This document shows, in pieces, positions 17,022 to 25,674 of a DNA stretch of 64,000 nt. This DNA comes from Spirochaetota bacterium (GTDB lineage: Bacteria > Spirochaetota > Spirochaetia > Treponematales > Rectinemataceae): contig JAJUJQ010000001.1 of assembly GCA_029265255.1 (NCBI GenBank), positions 558,001-622,000 of the forward strand. The letters are read 5' to 3'. The notes beneath the pieces were generated by a model. That model saw only the letters and a list, made by a program, of their open reading frames with translations. It searched no databases and was not told the DNA's origin. Within the stretch, counting starts at the first letter, position 1; every line of letters begins with the position of its first letter. The translations under genes were made by a program, and so were the position numbers.

Positions 17022-18295
17022 GATGTGGTATCTCCTTCTGCGATAATTCTGCAGGCCCCATAGGCGCGTATCTGCAGTTTCTGCACGCTTCCAGAGCCGC
17101 AGATTCCTTGCATAAACCTGCAATATTCTTCGAATCTCTGGGTCGGGACATATGCTTGGATTGTGCCCGCGAAACCGCCTCCATGGACACGGCACGAACC
17201 TTCTTCTCCAAGAAAATCCGCGGTAAGGGCAAGGGCAACCGCAAGGTTCTGCTGGCGTGGGCTTCCCGTGTAAATGTTCTGCAGGTATTGCCAGCTGGAA
17301 CGCCCTGATTCCCGCACAAGCTGCAGGTATTGTTTGATATCGCCTTTTTCAAGCGCCCGGCACATGGCCGGCGGACGCTCCGTTTCATGGATAAAATGCC
17401 ACGCTCGCAAAAATGCCCTGTCACCGCAGGCATTGCGGATTTCGCCTGCATGCTGGAGCAGTTCTTGTTTTTGGATCTCGGCAAGGGTCTGGCGACCAAG
17501 GAGCGCGGCCACACTTCGCATTTCTGCAGGTATCGCCGCGTATTCCTCGGTTAAATCCTCATGACTGGAGCCTGCATGGACAATGCAGAGGACAAGATTT
17601 GCCGCTTCAAAATCGAAGTCGATTCTGCGAATGACAGGCTTTTGTGGATTGGCAAAATCGATCGATATGATTCCTCCGGCTGCGCATGCAATCTGATCCA
17701 TGAGTCCGCAGGGTTTTCCAAAAAAGACGTTTTCCGCGTACTGGCTGGCGTGTGCCCATTCGATAGGGCTGAGGCCGCAACTGCCCGCGTCGTCGAAAAT
17801 GACGCTAATCAGAAGTTCGAATGCTGCCGAGCTCGAAAGCCCCGATCCTGCCGGAACCCGCGAATCGACAGCAATATCCATCCCGTGGGGCAGTGCGGAT
17901 TCCCTTCGCCTGAGCCATGCGGCTATTCCCCTGATGATGGCTGCGGGAGTACCACGTTCCTGGTCTCGCGGGCTGAGTTCGTCGAGGGAAACACGGACCC
18001 GTGGAAATCCTTCTGATGTGAGAGTGATGATATGGTCTGTCCTGGGCCGCACCACAGCGCACAAATCGAGGTCAACTGCGGCTGCAAGCACTCGTCCATG
18101 ATTGTGATCCGTATGATTGCCGCTTAGCTCGGTTCTGCCGGGCGAAGAATAATAACGAAGCTGGAAAGCGGGTGGTGTGTGTTCATGAGGCTCGGGCAGT
18201 CGCTCACGCAGGGTTTCAAGACGCAGCCGATACCATTCAGGATTCGAAGGACAAAGTTGCTCCGGCCTCATCTCTGCAAACGCATCAACGACCAT
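17018..18295 (-). CDS. galK: Galactokinase
   Basis: A 425-residue GHMP kinase that phosphorylates galactose at C1. Signature PGRTELSGNHTDHNHG (about residues 52-67), ATP loop VPAGSGLSSSAAFE, catalytic Asp in CGLMDQIACAAGG, and the C-terminal motif GGGFAGTIQAY are present. The N-terminus is about 30 residues longer than E. coli GalK. It follows the gamma-carbonic anhydrase gene by 7 bases and is coupled to the MFS transporter. No galT or galE is in the window. Confidence 0.95.
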   Translation of the reverse strand: MVVDAFAEMRPEQLCPSNPEWYRLRLETLRERLPEPHEHTPPAFQLRYYSSPGRTELSGNHTDHNHGRVLAAAVDLDLCAVVRPRTDHIITLTSEGFPRVRVSLDELSPRDQERGTPAAIIRGIAAWLRRRESALPHGMDIAVDSRVPAGSGLSSSAAFELLISVIFDDAGSCGLSPIEWAHASQYAENVFFGKPCGLMDQIACAAGGIISIDFANPQKPVIRRIDFDFEAANLVLCIVHAGSSHEDLTEEYAAIPAEMRSVAALLGRQTLAEIQKQELLQHAGEIRNACGDRAFLRAWHFIHETERPPAMCRALEKGDIKQYLQLVRESGRSSWQYLQNIYTGSPRQQNLAVALALTADFLGEEGSCRVHGGGFAGTIQAYVPTQRFEEYCRFMQGICGSGSVQKLQIRAYGACRIIAEGDTTS

Positions 18296-18302
18296 GTTAT
18301 GA

Positions 18303-18827
18303 TCATTCTCCCTTTTCGTGTTGTGCTGTTTCTTTGGCTACTATCACATAGGAACGCGCCTGCTCGTACAGATGGGCTATTTCCTCGTCGCTCAGGCTGC
18401 GAACGACTTTACCTGGACTACCCATCACCAGGCTGCGGGGTGGAATGGTCTTGCCGCCCGGAATGAGGGTTCCCGCGGCAATGATACATTCATCGCCGAT
18501 AGTTGTGCCGTTGAGTACAACGGCCCCCATGCCGATGAGACACGCGTTTCCAACTGTACAAGCGTGCACGATGGCTCCATGCCCAACGGTGACATCATCG
18601 CCGAGTATGCAGGGATGGTCATGGGCGACATGGAGTATAGCGCCGTCCTGAATATTGGTCCGGGATCCAACGTGGATGGCAGCCATGTCTCCACGCAGTA
18701 CCGCGCAATGCCATACCGAAGCGTCCTTTCCCAGGTGAACTCTACCGCGAATGACGGCTGACGGAGATATATAGGCAGCTTCAGTGATCTCGGGAGTTGC
18801 CTGGATGTTATGCCAGCGCTCTTCCAT
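18303..18827 (-). CDS. Gamma-carbonic anhydrase family protein (YrdA/CaiE-like)
   Basis: A 174-residue left-handed beta-helix protein made of hexapeptide repeats, with metal-binding His candidates in HVAHDHP, VGHGAIVHAC. The C-terminal MGSPGKVVRSLSDEEI helix is typical of YrdA-type members. Many of these bind zinc, but carbonic anhydrase activity is shown for few. AGGAGGG precedes ATG 18827. It heads the galK-MFS operon, a link for which I see no obvious metabolic reason. Confidence 0.88.
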   Translation of the reverse strand: MEERWHNIQATPEITEAAYISPSAVIRGRVHLGKDASVWHCAVLRGDMAAIHVGSRTNIQDGAILHVAHDHPCILGDDVTVGHGAIVHACTVGNACLIGMGAVVLNGTTIGDECIIAAGTLIPGGKTIPPRSLVMGSPGKVVRSLSDEEIAHLYEQARSYVIVAKETAQHEKGE

Positions 18828-18885
18828 GCGATGTCCCTCCTGGTCCGTGCGCGTATTGTCGCAAAAACAGAGCCAGAAGTGAAGA

Positions 18886-18913
18886 GCCAGACAACAGTGT
18901 GCTGTTGTCTGGC
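18886..18913. repeat. Perfect 12-bp inverted repeat, 4-base loop
   Basis: GCCAGACAACAG (18886-18897), loop TGTG, CTGTTGTCTGGC (18902-18913). It lies between the terminator of the FMN protein gene and the start of the carbonic anhydrase gene, about 60 bases before its ATG. There is no T tract on either side, so it may be an operator or an RNA structure rather than a terminator. Confidence 0.7.
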
Positions 18914-18960
18914 CTTAGCCTGACTGAGGCAAGCATGAACGATCAAGGGCGCAGAATATG

Positions 18961-18993
18961 AAAAAAAGGCGACCCTTTCGGGTCGCCTTTTTT
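18961..18993 (-). terminator. Intrinsic terminator, usable on both strands
   Basis: An 8-bp GC stem GGCGACCC (18968-18975) / GGGTCGCC (18980-18987), loop TTTC, flanked by A and T runs on both sides. It ends the FMN-binding protein transcript (minus strand). Confidence 0.9.
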
Positions 18994-19035
18994 GGCGCAT
19001 GAATGCGCGGAGCGCTACGAGAGCGCGCCTGCGTG

Positions 19036-19851
19036 TTACTTCGCTGCCTTGAGTGCCTCGACCGCGAGCGGAATTGCCTGCACGGTAACGGATACGCCAG
19101 AAATCGCATCGGTTTTCAAATCGGACTTGACTGCGAGCTTAGATGGATCACCGGCTTTGACGATCGCTTGGGCGACGCGTTCTGCCTGGACATGCCACTC
19201 TCCGTTCTTGGCGTTCATCTTATAGGTGCCGGCTACGCTCTGTACAAGCTTGGACTTAGCCTGAGGATCTTTGTTGATGCCGTTCCACACCACGTCGACG
19301 ATTGTGCCGTTCACTACAGTGATGAGTACCGAGTTCTTCCAGCCGGATTTGTCGAAATTCGGATCTTCGGCATAGTACCAACCATCCTTGTAGGCGCCCT
19401 TGGCGACAGGTGCGCTCTTCAGCGCTGCCTGGGCGAGCTCGAAGAACCCTTTCACCGCCAGGGTAGCCCCGGAAATCGCATCGGTATGGCCTTTGTCATC
19501 GAATTTTGCAAAATTGATGTCCTGGGTCTTGACAAGGTAGTCTTCGACGGCCCTGGCCTGGACATCCCACTCAGCCTTGATTTTGGATGCGTTGATCATG
19601 CCGTACTTCCCTGCTGCCGCCCACGCCTTCTTGTCGCGTGCGCCTGGAAGATTGGAGACACTATTCCACACCGCGCGGACGATCTTGCCCTTGCTCACTT
19701 CGAGAATCACCTGTTCTTTCCAGCCAGAGCTCGAAAAATTCTTATCCTGGGCGAAATACACCCCATCCTTGACCTTGGAGAGGTCTACCTGTGCAAAAGC
19801 AATGCCGGACACCGCGATCAGCGTTGCCATCAACAATACAAGTTTCTTCAT
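19036..19851 (-). CDS. Exported protein with two tandem FMN-binding domains
   Basis: A 271-residue exported protein. MKKLVLLMATLIAVSGIAFA is a signal peptide with a cleavage site before QVDLS. Two repeats of about 120 residues follow, each with DG.Y(F/Y)A(Q/E)D..FD/S.SGWK and an FMN-binding block. The first ends TDAISGATLAV, a proper flavinylation motif (DxxSGAT) for covalent FMN attachment by ApbE. The second has TDAISGVSVTV, in which the acceptor Thr is replaced by Ser. Domains of this type occur in extracytosolic electron transfer proteins. ATG 19851 has AAAAGGAG upstream; a start 9 codons earlier is in frame but less likely. Confidence 0.82.
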   Translation of the reverse strand: MKKLVLLMATLIAVSGIAFAQVDLSKVKDGVYFAQDKNFSSSGWKEQVILEVSKGKIVRAVWNSVSNLPGARDKKAWAAAGKYGMINASKIKAEWDVQARAVEDYLVKTQDINFAKFDDKGHTDAISGATLAVKGFFELAQAALKSAPVAKGAYKDGWYYAEDPNFDKSGWKNSVLITVVNGTIVDVVWNGINKDPQAKSKLVQSVAGTYKMNAKNGEWHVQAERVAQAIVKAGDPSKLAVKSDLKTDAISGVSVTVQAIPLAVEALKAAK

Positions 19852-19938
19852 TTCTTGCTCCTTTTGTGCAATATGCATACAGGTTCCTGCCTGATCCTAA
19901 ATGACAGGATAGCGGCAAGAATCAATATGTTGTTTTCT

Positions 19939-19969
19939 ATATCAAAGCATCGAATCAGAACACTGTCAA
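19939..19969 (-). promoter_or_regulatory. Promoter of the FMN-binding protein gene
   Basis: Minus-strand TTGACA (19964-19969). The -10 is either TTTGAT (17-base spacer, 19941-19946) or TGATAT (19-base spacer, 19939-19944). Confidence 0.55.
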
Positions 19970-20044
19970 GGTTGGGCTGGAATTTTCCACCTCATGGAGT
20001 ATAATACAAGCAATTTACCACGAACCTATCGATGAGAGGTCTGT

Positions 20045-21346
20045 ATGAACCAATTGGCTGACGAACTCAATACCCAGCTGGCGGGAACCGCGGCTGAGCG
20101 GCTTCTCAGTGATCTTGGCCGGCGCATGTATTTTCCAAAGGGCATATTGTCTCAGAGCGCTGAAGCCGGGCAGAGAGCGCACCGTTTCAATGCGACCATC
20201 GGCATGGCATACGAGCACGGCAGGCCTATGATGCTTGACGCGCTTCGCAAGGAACTGCCTGGACTAAGCGCTGCAGAAGCAGTGGCCTATGCGCCGACTG
20301 GTGGTGTCATGGCGCTTCGTGAGGCGTGGAAAGCATCGCTATACAGAAAAAACCCCTCGCTCGAGGGAAAGGATATTTCTCTTTCGGTTGTCGTGCCGGG
20401 CCTAACCGCAGCGGTATCCTATATTTGCGACATGTTTGTCGAACCAGGTGATACGGTCATCGTTCCGGACCTGCACTGGCCTAATTACCGGCTCATCATC
20501 GAGGAACGCAAGACCGCAGCAGGGCTCACGTATCCGCTCTTCTCAGGTAATGGCTACAATGTGGAAGCGCTTCTCAAGGGAGTACGGGAGGCTGGAGAGC
20601 GGCGTGGAAAAGCCATCATTATTCTCAATTTCCCGAACAATCCGACTGGTTATTCACTGACCCTCGAAGAAGCCGACCGCCTTACGCAGGGGCTTCTCGA
20701 AATCGCGCGCAACGGTACTGATATCCTTGCCATCACCGATGATGCCTATTTCGGTCTCCAATATGAAGAAGGACTCTTACATGAATCGATGTTCGCACGC
20801 CTGGCTGGCGCGCACCCGAATATTCTCGCAGTAAAGGCCGACGGTCCGACAAAGGAAGACTATGTGTGGGGGTTCCGGGTAGGCTTTATCACCTTTGGCG
20901 GAGCTGGTTTGAGCGCGATCCAGTACGAAGCGCTCAACAAGAAAATGATGGGCATCATCAGGTCGAGCGTCTCGAGCTCTTCCAGCCTTGGCCAGCATCT
21001 GCTGCTCAAGGCTCTTCATGCCGAGGGGTATGAGGAGCAAAAAGCGCAATACCGGGCTATTCTGGAAGGACGCTATCACGCGATGAAAAAGACGCTTGCC
21101 CAGATGACGCTGCCTCCTGCGCTCATTCCGTTGCCTTTTAACTCAGGTTATTTCATGAGTTTCAAGTGCGAGGGTATTTCCGCGGAGGCTCTTCGCCTCA
21201 AATTGCTCGACGAATTCGGTATCGGAACGGTTTCAATGATGGATCGGTACCTTCGCGTGGCGTTTTCCAGCGTGGAAGAGACTGATATACCGGAACTCTG
21301 TGCGGCGATCGCGACGGCGGCGCGGGCGCTTTCAGCGCAACACTGA
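20045..21346 (+). CDS. PLP-dependent aminotransferase, class I/II
   Basis: A 433-residue fold-I PLP enzyme. LNFPNNPTGYSLT, TDDAYFGLQYE and a Schiff-base Lys in ADGPTKEDYVWGFRVGF (about residue 278) are visible, with a C-terminal RYLRVAFSSV substrate-carboxylate Arg. This lineage is related to aspartate/aromatic aminotransferases but the spacing TKEDYVWG differs from the common SKS/ALR types, so the substrate is open. A TATAAT box lies at 20000-20005 with a weak -35. The 3' end overlaps the convergent gene by 15 bases. Confidence 0.85.
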   Translation: MNQLADELNTQLAGTAAERLLSDLGRRMYFPKGILSQSAEAGQRAHRFNATIGMAYEHGRPMMLDALRKELPGLSAAEAVAYAPTGGVMALREAWKASLYRKNPSLEGKDISLSVVVPGLTAAVSYICDMFVEPGDTVIVPDLHWPNYRLIIEERKTAAGLTYPLFSGNGYNVEALLKGVREAGERRGKAIIILNFPNNPTGYSLTLEEADRLTQGLLEIARNGTDILAITDDAYFGLQYEEGLLHESMFARLAGAHPNILAVKADGPTKEDYVWGFRVGFITFGGAGLSAIQYEALNKKMMGIIRSSVSSSSSLGQHLLLKALHAEGYEEQKAQYRAILEGRYHAMKKTLAQMTLPPALIPLPFNSGYFMSFKCEGISAEALRLKLLDEFGIGTVSMMDRYLRVAFSSVEETDIPELCAAIATAARALSAQH

Positions 21347-22327
21347 GCGAGAAAGACAGAGTACCACGAGGCGGTGGTCGGAGACAGGAAAACCCAAACC
21401 GGAATCCGGCGGTTCGATGAGCGTGATGGAACTGCTCTCCACTGATGCTGCAAGTCTCGGCGACAGAATGATATGATCCGTCATACTCGCATACTGGCGT
21501 GACAGATAGGTCGGCTCAAGATATCGCCACTTCAGGTTCACGCTTTCGAAATCGTTCGAGGAATCGCTGTCGTCCTTCAGCATGAGCAGTGCCAGTGTGC
21601 CAATACGCGGTTCCAGGTCTTCGGGAATGATGGTGTTGAAATCTCCCGCCAACACAACTGTTGAACATGACAGGCCAGGGCCATGGCGGCTCCGCACAAG
21701 CGAAGCGAGTGCCCTGGCCTGGCTTTTTCGTGCTTCGAGAGATTTTTCATCGTGGAAGGCCTTGAAATGCGCTGCATATAACTCGAGAATGACGGTATCA
21801 AAAGAAATCCTCACATGCAGCACTGGTCTTGGCCAAGGGGCACCAGACGGATTCAGTTCAGAACTCCACGCAATGATCGGAAAGCGGGAAAATACCGCCT
21901 GATCGTCATTCTGGGGCGATTTTGCCCATGCGACATAGGGCATGGGCCATCTGACCTCCTCGAGCTCGCGCTGGAGTGCCACGATATCAGCGCCTTTTCT
22001 GCCTTCGACCTGTATTTCCTGAAGGGCGACTATATCCACCTGGGCATCACGCAACGCGCGAGCAATCATGGAATGCAGAAGAATGATCGAGCCTGTTTTT
22101 CGATCGGTGGCGCTACAATCGCGGACATTCCAGGTTGCGATGCGGATACACGCGCTTGATCCTTTTGCGGCAGGTCGCGTGCCTGGAGAAGGAACCGCGA
22201 TCTGACCTGCTGCGATGCCCGTATGCGCTAGAAGCAGCGCGACTAGCACTATGCTGGTCCATATGCCTGCTGATCCGCGGTGCTTGCTTGATGAAATCGC
22301 GAGATCCTCCGCGGTACGCATACGCAC
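21332..22327 (-). CDS. Endonuclease/exonuclease/phosphatase family protein, exported or membrane-anchored
   Basis: A 331-residue protein with an N-terminal hydrophobic segment (about residues 22-42) followed by an EEP fold: RIATWNVRD, VALQEIQ, VLAGDFNT, and FPVSDHRLVV supply the metal- and phosphate-binding residues. It may be a nuclease or phosphodiesterase acting outside the cytoplasm; the substrate is unknown. It starts 3 bases after the ornithine decarboxylase stop (GTG 22327 or ATG 22321), so the two are probably co-transcribed, though a functional link is not obvious. Confidence 0.78.
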   Translation of the reverse strand: MRMRTAEDLAISSSKHRGSAGIWTSIVLVALLLAHTGIAAGQIAVPSPGTRPAAKGSSACIRIATWNVRDCSATDRKTGSIILLHSMIARALRDAQVDIVALQEIQVEGRKGADIVALQRELEEVRWPMPYVAWAKSPQNDDQAVFSRFPIIAWSSELNPSGAPWPRPVLHVRISFDTVILELYAAHFKAFHDEKSLEARKSQARALASLVRSRHGPGLSCSTVVLAGDFNTIIPEDLEPRIGTLALLMLKDDSDSSNDFESVNLKWRYLEPTYLSRQYASMTDHIILSPRLAASVESSSITLIEPPDSGLGFPVSDHRLVVLCLSRSVLR

Positions 22328-22330
22328 AGA

Positions 22331-23512
22331 CTACGCCGGGGGCAGAATATACGATTTGAGCGGCGGGAAGCCGTTGAAGTAGATCGATGAGTAACTCTGC
22401 GTGTAAGCGCCGGTGGTCAAAATGTATGCCCGATCTCCAATACGCGCATCTGCTGGCATGAAATACGGTGTCTTTTCGTAAAGGATGTCCATTGAGTCGC
22501 AGGTTGGGCCGGCAAGGATAATCTGCTGAGCGGGGCCGGATCCTTCGAAATAGATCGGATATTTGATTGCCTCGTCCAGTGTTTCGATCAGCCCACCAAA
22601 TTTTCCGATATCAAGGAAAACCCATGGATGGCGATCGTGCACTGATTTTTTCGCGATGTTGACGATCTCTGTGACGATGACGCCTGCGTCACCCGCCATG
22701 GATCTGCCCGGCTCGATGATGATCTGTTCTGGCCAGATGAGACCAAAGCTGTTATCGAGGAAGCGCTTGATGTCTTCGGCATATTGCTGGATGGTATCGG
22801 TCGGTTCGATGTAGTTGGCGGGGAAACCGCCGCCCATGTTGATCATCTTCAGATCTACATGAAGCTCGTGGCGCGCCCAGTGAAAAAGCTGCGAAACGGT
22901 TGTCAGCGCGCTTGACCATTGACCGACATCGCGCTGCTGGCTTCCCGGATGGAAGGAAATGCCGTAGGGCACAAGACCGAAACGGACCGCAGTCTTGATG
23001 AGTTGGCGTGCGAGGTCCGGATGCGAGCCGAATTTTTTTGAGAGTGGCCAATCGGCACCGAGCCCTTCCGTAAGGAGTCTGAAAAACACTTTTGAACCAG
23101 GAGCAGCGCGAGAAATCTTGTCGAGATCGCTCATCGAATCGGTGACAAAGAGCCTGATTCCCTTCTCATAGAAATACGCGATGTCTTTCTCTTTCTTGAT
23201 GGTGTTGCCGAAACTCATCCGGTCTGGAGATACGCCAAGCCGAAGAAGCTGGTCGAGTTCGTAGCGTGACGCGACATCGAAGCAGGAACCAAGATCGCGA
23301 AGGAGAGAAACCACTGCATCGTCAGGATTTGCTTTCACTGCATAGAAGACCGTCGCATAGGGGAGGTAGGTTCGGAGGTTTTCGTAATTCTTCCGGATTA
23401 CATCGAGGTCAAGAATCAGACAGGGTGTTTCTTTGTCCTTAGCGAATTCTCTGATACGCTCAAATTTCTCTCGGCTCATGTAATTTTCGAGCGGAAATGA
23501 ATAGTTTTTCAC
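22331..23512 (-). CDS. Ornithine/lysine decarboxylase, fold type III
   Basis: A 393-residue PLP decarboxylase of the alanine-racemase-like fold, related to eukaryotic-type ornithine decarboxylases. The PLP Lys is in FYAVKANPDD (about residue 60), GISFHPGSQQ follows, the glycine loop is NMGGGFPANY, EPGRS binds phosphate, and GPTCDSMD carries the catalytic Cys from the other subunit. It makes putrescine (or cadaverine). GTG 23512 is taken because AAGAGG lies 8 bases upstream; ATG 23479 is an alternative. It is divergent from the membrane protein gene, with overlapping 5' regions. Confidence 0.88.
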   Translation of the reverse strand: MKNYSFPLENYMSREKFERIREFAKDKETPCLILDLDVIRKNYENLRTYLPYATVFYAVKANPDDAVVSLLRDLGSCFDVASRYELDQLLRLGVSPDRMSFGNTIKKEKDIAYFYEKGIRLFVTDSMSDLDKISRAAPGSKVFFRLLTEGLGADWPLSKKFGSHPDLARQLIKTAVRFGLVPYGISFHPGSQQRDVGQWSSALTTVSQLFHWARHELHVDLKMINMGGGFPANYIEPTDTIQQYAEDIKRFLDNSFGLIWPEQIIIEPGRSMAGDAGVIVTEIVNIAKKSVHDRHPWVFLDIGKFGGLIETLDEAIKYPIYFEGSGPAQQIILAGPTCDSMDILYEKTPYFMPADARIGDRAYILTTGAYTQSYSSIYFNGFPPLKSYILPPA

Positions 23513-23592
23513 CGATGCGGCCTCTTGGTATGCATGATAGCTCGTTGGAGCTCCAAAGGTACTCTAAGCATCTACTTGTACGAAGGTCAAGC

Positions 23593-24384
23593 ATGGAGTA
23601 TAGAGATGACATGGTCGGCTTCTATATCAAGAAAGCCTTTTTCGATGGATGGGACAACCTGTATCTGCTGGTCGGTCTCAACGCCGTCTATCTCTCGGTA
23701 CTCATTCTTTTCCTTGGTTTGCCCATGGCGTTTAGTCTGCCTGCTTGGGCGGTGTTGATTGCCGGTATCGTCGGTATCGTGCTTCTCTCATGCTGGGATA
23801 TGGTAGTGGCGGTTGGGATGTATCGTATCGCTTCTGGAAGCTCGTTCCGCTTCAGTGAAAGCGTAGCGCTGCTGAGGAAAGGATGCGGGGTCGGGCTCGC
23901 GCTCGCTGGTATCCGAGTGCTTGTGCTGATCGCGGCGCTGGTAGCGATACCATTCTATTTCAGCCGTGGAGGGATTTGGGGTTCCTTTGCTGGCGGAATC
24001 ATGTTCTGGTTCATGATCTTGACACTGCTGGTGGTGCAATATGTTCCTGCGATGTGGGCTCACGACGTCGGAACGATGAAGGATGCAATGAGGAAATCCC
24101 TGTACCTGTTTGCCGACAATCCGGGATTTTCCATTTTTCTGCTGGTATGGAGAGGTTTTACGCTCGCGGTTTCACTGCTTACCATGTTGATCGCGCCAGG
24201 GATCGCGGGAGTGTCGCTGGCCTCCGCGGTGGCGGTACGATTGCGAACGAAGAAATACGCGTGGCTTAAAGGCAAGACCGCTGGAGAACGGAAGCGTGTA
24301 CCTTGGGATGATCTGCTGAGAGAAGAGAAGGAACTTGTCGGAAAGCGGACTTTGAAGGGAATGATCTTCCCATGGAAGGAATAA
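23593..24384 (+). CDS. Uncharacterised integral membrane protein
   Basis: A 263-residue protein with five to six membrane segments and no domain I recognise with confidence. The pattern FYIKKAFFDGWDNLYLLVGLN, two early helices, and a cytoplasmic C-terminal tail (KRTLKGMIFPWKE) faintly recalls DUF624/YesL proteins. ATG 23593 has GAAGG upstream. It is 12 bases before the TPR gene, so the run membrane protein, TPR, phosphoesterase and GerMN protein may be one transcript. Confidence 0.65.
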   Translation: MEYRDDMVGFYIKKAFFDGWDNLYLLVGLNAVYLSVLILFLGLPMAFSLPAWAVLIAGIVGIVLLSCWDMVVAVGMYRIASGSSFRFSESVALLRKGCGVGLALAGIRVLVLIAALVAIPFYFSRGGIWGSFAGGIMFWFMILTLLVVQYVPAMWAHDVGTMKDAMRKSLYLFADNPGFSIFLLVWRGFTLAVSLLTMLIAPGIAGVSLASAVAVRLRTKKYAWLKGKTAGERKRVPWDDLLREEKELVGKRTLKGMIFPWKE

Positions 24385-24396
24385 GAGGATGGAATC

Positions 24397-25674
24397 ATGA
24401 TTGACAGATCGAGGCGAGAACCAGGGATGAAACCACCCCTGCGAGCCAAGAATAGAGGAAGTCTGGAATCAGGGGAAGAGCTTTCGCGTTCTGTTCGCGA
24501 AGACGCGATCGACAAGGACAGCGAGACATTTGAAGCAAAGAAGAACAAAGCGCTTTCCAGTATTGTTTATCTACGTTTTGAGGGAGAGGATGCTCGGTCG
24601 CGGCTTCCTGCCGGTATCGATCCTGAAATTGCCTACCCGATTCAGTTGCAGAATCCCGCTCGCAAACTTGATCCCTCATGCATAACCGAAGAAAGCCTTC
24701 TGACGGGTATGCTGAGAGTACTCGCCTGGGAGCCGGAGCATGAGAACGCGAATCGATATCGCGAATATATCAGGGCAATCCGACCCATGCTGTATGAGGA
24801 GCTTATCGCTGCTGGTGTGCAGAAAGCGGAAGAACAGGAATGGGTGGTTGCCGAGGAGATTTTTCTTGCGGCGAGCGGATTGGAACCGGCACGCCCTGAG
24901 CCGCTGGTAAATCTCGCTTTGCTGCATGAAGCGCACGCGCGTCAGCTTGCTTCCTCCGAGAGAGAGGAGGAAGCTGAGCAGGAGGATGGAATCGCATTCC
25001 GCTATTATCAACACCTGCTGAACGCAACCCAGCGGTTTCCTCCGGCCTACTATCACGCTGCGTTCTTCTTTCTACGAAAGCATAACTATGATCGTGCCGT
25101 TGCGCTTCTCACCACCTACATCGGCATGAGTGATGACGAGCATCGCAAGGAACGCGCGAAAACGATTCTGGAAAAGCTTAAATCGATGGGGTATCTCGAT
25201 ACGCTCTTCAAGGAAGCCTACGATTTCATCCAGATGGGTGAGGAAGAGCAGGGCCTTGCCCGCGCGTCGGAGTTTGTCAGGAAATATCCCGACGTGTGGA
25301 ATGGGTGGTTTCTGGTAGGATGGGCAAACCGCAGACTGGGCAGATGGGAGGATGGGGTTCGAGCGTTTGAAACAGCAATCGAAAAAGGCGCGCAGGACGC
25401 GGATGTCTTTAACGAGCTCGCTATTTGCCGCATGGAACTGGGGGATCTGGCGGGAGCGCGCAATTCACTCGAACATGCGCTTAGGCTGGAACCGGAAAAT
25501 ATTAAAATTATTGTGAACCTCGGAGCGCTTGCCTATCGCCAGGGCAATCGGGTTGAGGCCGAGGGGTTCTTCAGAGCCGCCATGGAATTCGATCCAACTG
25601 ACAGGATCGCTCGGGGATGGCTCGAGCGACTCGGTGTCGAACCGGATAGCAAACCAGCCGATCGCGATGAATGA
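24397..25674 (+). CDS. TPR-repeat protein
   Basis: A 425-residue soluble protein. The first 60 residues are charged and probably disordered. From about residue 130 there are helical repeats, with clear TPR units near the C-terminus (VWNGWFLVGWANRRLGRWEDG, VFNELAICRMELGDLAGARN, IIVNLGALAYRQGNRVEAEG). Such proteins scaffold complexes; no enzymatic domain is present. It overlaps the next gene by 8 bases (ATGAATGA). Confidence 0.78.
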   Translation: MIDRSRREPGMKPPLRAKNRGSLESGEELSRSVREDAIDKDSETFEAKKNKALSSIVYLRFEGEDARSRLPAGIDPEIAYPIQLQNPARKLDPSCITEESLLTGMLRVLAWEPEHENANRYREYIRAIRPMLYEELIAAGVQKAEEQEWVVAEEIFLAASGLEPARPEPLVNLALLHEAHARQLASSEREEEAEQEDGIAFRYYQHLLNATQRFPPAYYHAAFFFLRKHNYDRAVALLTTYIGMSDDEHRKERAKTILEKLKSMGYLDTLFKEAYDFIQMGEEEQGLARASEFVRKYPDVWNGWFLVGWANRRLGRWEDGVRAFETAIEKGAQDADVFNELAICRMELGDLAGARNSLEHALRLEPENIKIIVNLGALAYRQGNRVEAEGFFRAAMEFDPTDRIARGWLERLGVEPDSKPADRDE

